The notes under the pieces are model-generated. The model saw nothing but the letters and a program-made list of their open reading frames with translations. It had not been told where the DNA came from and did no database searches. DNA of 15,995 bases, taken from positions 1 through 15,995 of the forward strand of contig DAOTIG010000078.1 in assembly GCA_035448065.1 (NCBI GenBank), given 5' to 3'. This DNA is from Phosphoribacter sp035448065. GTDB taxonomy: Bacteria; Actinomycetota; Actinomycetes; Actinomycetales; Dermatophilaceae. Below are positions 13,328 through 15,995 of this stretch, in pieces (the first letter of the stretch is position 1; each line of letters opens with the position of its first letter). Both the position numbers and the translations under genes were made by a program.

Positions 13328-15168
13328 CCGTCCTCCTCGTCCGGCTCCAGCGGCTGGCTGGTCCGCGCCGTTCCAGCGGGCTGCTCCACCGGCTGGACAG
13401 CCGATCCCCAGTCGGTGCCGTAGCGGGCCCGGAACTCCTTGCTCGCGACGTTGAGGGTGGGGAAGAAGAGGATCTTGTCCACCGTGCCGGCCACCTCGTA
13501 GCGCTCGAGCTTCGTGCGCACGACGCTCTTGAGCTCGGCGAAGGCCAGTGTCGTGCCGTGCTCGGCCAGCTCGTCGACGAGCTCGGCGAGCATGTCGGCG
13601 GCGGTCGTGTCGATGTCCGAGATCGGCTCGGCCGCCACGAGGATCCACTTCGGCGGGGGGTCGGCGGAGCACTGGTTGTGGACGTGCTCCGCGAAGGTCC
13701 GGGCGTTGGCGAAGAAGAGCGGCGCGTCGAAGCGGACGACGACCAGTCCGGGCATCGTCGTGAGGCCGGGGCGGTGGGCCAGGTCGTGGTAGCCGGGGAC
13801 GCCCTTCTCGCGCCCGAGCACCGCGTGATAGGGCCACCACGCTCGCCGGAAGACGTTGAGGATGGACAGCCCGACGGCCACGGCGATGCCGGGCAGCACG
13901 CCCAGCACGGCGACGGCGAGCGTCGCCGCGATGGACAGCCAGAACTCCATGCGCCGCTGCGACCACAGGGTGCGGGCCGCGGCGAGCTCGGCCAGAGAGA
14001 AGGCCGCCATGACGACGATCGCCCCGAGCACCGGGATCGGCAGGGCGGAGAGGAGGTTGGGTGCGACGAGCAACAGCAGCAGGATCGCCGCGGCGCCGAC
14101 CAGCCCGGCCACCTGGGAGCGGGCGCCGGCCTTGAAGGCGACCGCGGTGCGCGAGCCGCTCGTGCTCACCGCGAAGCCCTGGAAGAAGCCGGCGAGGACG
14201 TTGGCGGTGCCGATGCCGACCATCTCCTGGTTGCCGTCGACGGGGGCCCCGGTGCGGCGCGCGTAGGCGGACGCCGTGGAGATCGTGTCGGCGAGGGCGA
14301 CGAGGGTGATGCCGAGGGCGCCGCCGACGAGCAGGACGATCTCGGACGGGGCGAGGATCGGCAGGGTCAGCGGGGGGAAGCCCTGGGGGAGCTCGCCGAC
14401 GACCTTGACCCCGTGCGCGGGCAGGTCCAGGCCCTTGCTCGCGAGGATGCCGGCGATGACGGCGACGAGCACGGCCGGCACCCGCGGGAGGACCTTCTGC
14501 ACGGCATACAGGATGACCAGGGCGAGCACCCCGACCCCGAGCGCCCACGGGTTGGTGGCGCCGGCGGCGATCTTGCGCGCGGTCTCGACGACCTCGCCGA
14601 CCAAGCCGTCGGCCTCGATCGAGAAGCCGCACAGCTTGCGGACCTGGCCGACGAGGATGGTCAGGGCGAGGCCGTTCATGTAGCCGACCATCGTCGGCTT
14701 GGACAGCAGGTCGGCGACGAAGCCGAGCTTGGCGACACCGGCGGCGATCATGAAGACGCCGACGAGGACGGACTGGACTGAGGCGAGCAGCACGGCGCGT
14801 CCGGGGTCGCCGCCGCTGGCGACGAGCGGCAGGATCGACGCGGCGATCATCGGCCCGAGGCTCGAGTCGGGGCCGAGGACGAGCACGCGGGACGGGCCGA
14901 ACACGGCATACGCGACGAGGCACATGATGCTCGTGTAGAGGCCGGTGATGGGTGGCAGGCCGGCGAGCTGGGCGTAGGCCATGCCCTGGGGGACGAGCAG
15001 GGCGGTGAGGCCGAGACCGGCGGCGACGTCGCTGCGCAGCCAGGAGCGGTCGTATCGGGGCAGCCAGTGCAGGATCGGCAGCCAGCGGGCGAGGCCGGTC
15101 GGGAGGGCAGGGGAGCGGGTCGGGGTGGGCGCCGCCGCCGGTGGCGGCGCTGAGGTGGGGGTGGTCAC
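13324..15168 (-). CDS. SulP family inorganic anion transporter with C-terminal STAS domain
   Basis: This is a 614-residue inner membrane permease of the SLC26/SulP family, carrying sulfate, bicarbonate or dicarboxylates. After a Pro/Ala-rich N-terminal tail (1-27) come the typical helix LTALLVPQGMAYAQLAGLPP (54-73), GLYTSIMC (76-83), the conserved GPSRVLVLGPDSSLGPMIA (91-109), ALADTISTASAYARRTG (291-307) and SGSRTAVAFKAGARSQVAGL (337-356). The STAS domain covers about 455-575, with DAPLFFANARTF and DIDTTAADML (519-528) where the regulatory nucleotide/phosphorylation loop sits. GTG at 15168 is the first start and is 1 nt after the upstream stop, with no good Shine-Dalgarno, so coupling is expected. 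The substrate cannot be assigned from sequence alone; the MOSC gene following it makes sulfate worth testing first. Confidence 0.92.
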   Translation of the reverse strand: MTTPTSAPPPAAAPTPTRSPALPTGLARWLPILHWLPRYDRSWLRSDVAAGLGLTALLVPQGMAYAQLAGLPPITGLYTSIMCLVAYAVFGPSRVLVLGPDSSLGPMIAASILPLVASGGDPGRAVLLASVQSVLVGVFMIAAGVAKLGFVADLLSKPTMVGYMNGLALTILVGQVRKLCGFSIEADGLVGEVVETARKIAAGATNPWALGVGVLALVILYAVQKVLPRVPAVLVAVIAGILASKGLDLPAHGVKVVGELPQGFPPLTLPILAPSEIVLLVGGALGITLVALADTISTASAYARRTGAPVDGNQEMVGIGTANVLAGFFQGFAVSTSGSRTAVAFKAGARSQVAGLVGAAAILLLLLVAPNLLSALPIPVLGAIVVMAAFSLAELAAARTLWSQRRMEFWLSIAATLAVAVLGVLPGIAVAVGLSILNVFRRAWWPYHAVLGREKGVPGYHDLAHRPGLTTMPGLVVVRFDAPLFFANARTFAEHVHNQCSADPPPKWILVAAEPISDIDTTAADMLAELVDELAEHGTTLAFAELKSVVRTKLERYEVAGTVDKILFFPTLNVASKEFRARYGTDWGSAVQPVEQPAGTARTSQPLEPDEEDG

Positions 15169-15169
15169 G

Positions 15170-15925
15170 TCAGCTCAGCGGGAGCGCGGTGCGGGGACCG
15201 TCGGTGCCGTCCTCGGGGCCGGGAGTGAAGTCACGCTGCACCTCGCGATGGGTGAGGCCCTGGGTGCCGAGTGCGGAGACGATCTGCTCGACGGTCTCGT
15301 GGTATGCCGGTCCGCCCTGTGGGGAGTCCATCGTCACCTCGAAGCGGGTGATGCCGACGATGGCGACCGGTCGGGTGGTGCCGTCGGGGAGGGGCTGGTT
15401 GGCGGGGATGCTCGCCAGGCGCGCATCGCCGAGGCCGGAGTAGACCCACGCTTGGTGCTCCTCGGGGGCGGCGGGCACGGGATCGAAGAGGGCCGCAGTG
15501 GCGACGGCGTCGGTGAGGATCGGGGCGAGCCGGTCGGCGGGGGCGTCGACGACGAGGGTGCGGCCGAGCATCGCGTAGTGCCGGTCGGACCGGCTGCCGA
15601 TGAGACCGCCGGTGACGTCGGCGGCGGTGTGGGCGGCTGAGTGGCCGAGGTCGGAGGCGCGGTCGCGCAGGTCGGTGGCGCGCTCGCGGAGGTCGTCCGC
15701 GCGTTCGGTGGCGCGGTGGCGCAGGTCGTCGGCGCGCTCGCGGAGCTCTGGGCCACGCTGGGCGGCGGTCTCGCGGGCGGAGCCGATGGCCTCGGAGAGC
15801 TGCTCACCGGCCTGGCGTCCGGCGTCCTTGCCCTTGTGCGCCCAACTGCGCCAGTTCTTCATGGCGTAGACGACCAGGCTCAGGGCGGCCGTGACGGCCA
15901 GGACGATGAGCAGGTTCCGATACAT
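15170..15925 (-). CDS. Membrane-anchored protein with amphipathic 11-residue repeats, unknown function
   Basis: I do not recognise this 251-residue protein as a named family. It starts with one transmembrane anchor (NLLIVLAVTAALSLVVYAM, residues 4-22) followed by a positively charged stretch (KNWRSWAHKGKD), predicting a cytoplasmic body. Residues about 40-100 are helical and strongly repetitive: RADDLRHRATE, RADDLRERATD, then LRDRASDLGHS, an 11-residue periodicity like that of amphipathic helices in apolipoproteins and LEA proteins. Residues about 115-235 form a compact mixed domain (YAMLGRTLVVDAPADRLAP, then VAIVGITRFEVTM) that may be ligand-binding. The ATG at 15925 has a GAGG 7 nt upstream. 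It is 1 nt from the SulP gene and so belongs to the same operon; a helper or membrane-surface role for the transporter is possible but only inferred. Confidence 0.75.
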   Translation of the reverse strand: MYRNLLIVLAVTAALSLVVYAMKNWRSWAHKGKDAGRQAGEQLSEAIGSARETAAQRGPELRERADDLRHRATERADDLRERATDLRDRASDLGHSAAHTAADVTGGLIGSRSDRHYAMLGRTLVVDAPADRLAPILTDAVATAALFDPVPAAPEEHQAWVYSGLGDARLASIPANQPLPDGTTRPVAIVGITRFEVTMDSPQGGPAYHETVEQIVSALGTQGLTHREVQRDFTPGPEDGTDGPRTALPLS

Positions 15926-15934
15926 GGGAGTGCC

Positions 15935-15995
15935 TCAGGTGCGGTCCGCGGCGGCGGAGTGGCGGGCGGACTGGTGTGCGGCGGTGGCGGTGGAA
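15935..15995 (-). CDS. Possible C-terminal end of an upstream gene (cut by window edge)
   Basis: Reading minus from the right edge, one frame gives STATAAHQSARHSAAADRT and stops at TGA (15937-15935), 9 nt before the anchored-protein gene. The Ala/Ser/Thr/His composition and close spacing fit the tail of another gene in the same operon, but only 19 residues are visible, so this is tentative and no function can be given. Confidence 0.35.
   Translation of the reverse strand, partial: STATAAHQSARHSAAADRT

Noticed and set aside
12665..14923. A 752-codon minus-strand ORF spanning SulP and MOSC
   Set aside because: The N-terminal two thirds are an off-frame reading of the SulP gene. Only the last 220 codons, from the ATG at 13327, match a family (MOSC).

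Overview
The window is very GC-rich DNA with dense, mostly minus-strand genes, many 1-4 bp start/stop overlaps, GTG starts and at least two genes that look leaderless. These traits, and the protein families, point to a high-GC actinobacterium, probably Micrococcales of the Intrasporangiaceae/Dermatophilaceae type. The family placement is inference. I see no tRNA, rRNA, CRISPR array, transposase gene or phage gene.

Left part (1-6182). On the minus strand an M20 amidohydrolase/peptidase, an OFA-like MFS transporter and a YtcJ-type amidohydrolase sit 15 nt and 1 nt apart as one operon. An ornithine aminotransferase (rocD-like, cut by the left edge) follows after a 125-nt gap. A double-domain Lrp/AsnC regulator is transcribed divergently and is the obvious candidate regulator. 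Together they read as uptake and hydrolysis of an amide or N-acyl amino compound, with transamination downstream. The amidohydrolase carries a 41-codon in-frame insertion with repeat-bounded ends. The regulator seems to have a 1-base frameshift near its C-terminus.

Middle (6183-11538). A convergent intergenic region holds 84-bp tandem repeats with strong palindromes. Then a two-gene glycolate/lactate oxidase operon (glcD-glcF, minus strand) starts only 19 nt from a divergent plus-strand pair: a second YtcJ-type amidohydrolase and an aldose 1-epimerase-like protein, coupled by an ATGA overlap.

Right part (11535-15995). All genes are on the minus strand. In transcription order they are: the tail of a possible upstream gene, a membrane-anchored protein with 11-residue helical repeats, a SulP transporter with a STAS domain and a MOSC protein (tightly coupled), then a gap with a CRP/GlxR-like palindrome, a DUF2892 membrane protein, and an ECF sigma factor fused to an anti-sigma-type zinc finger. 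The sigma gene start lies inside a 14-bp perfect inverted repeat whose loop looks like a -10 element.

Across the window the 8-mer GTATGCCG (or its complement) recurs about 23 times on both strands, far more than composition predicts, and it biases codon choice within genes.
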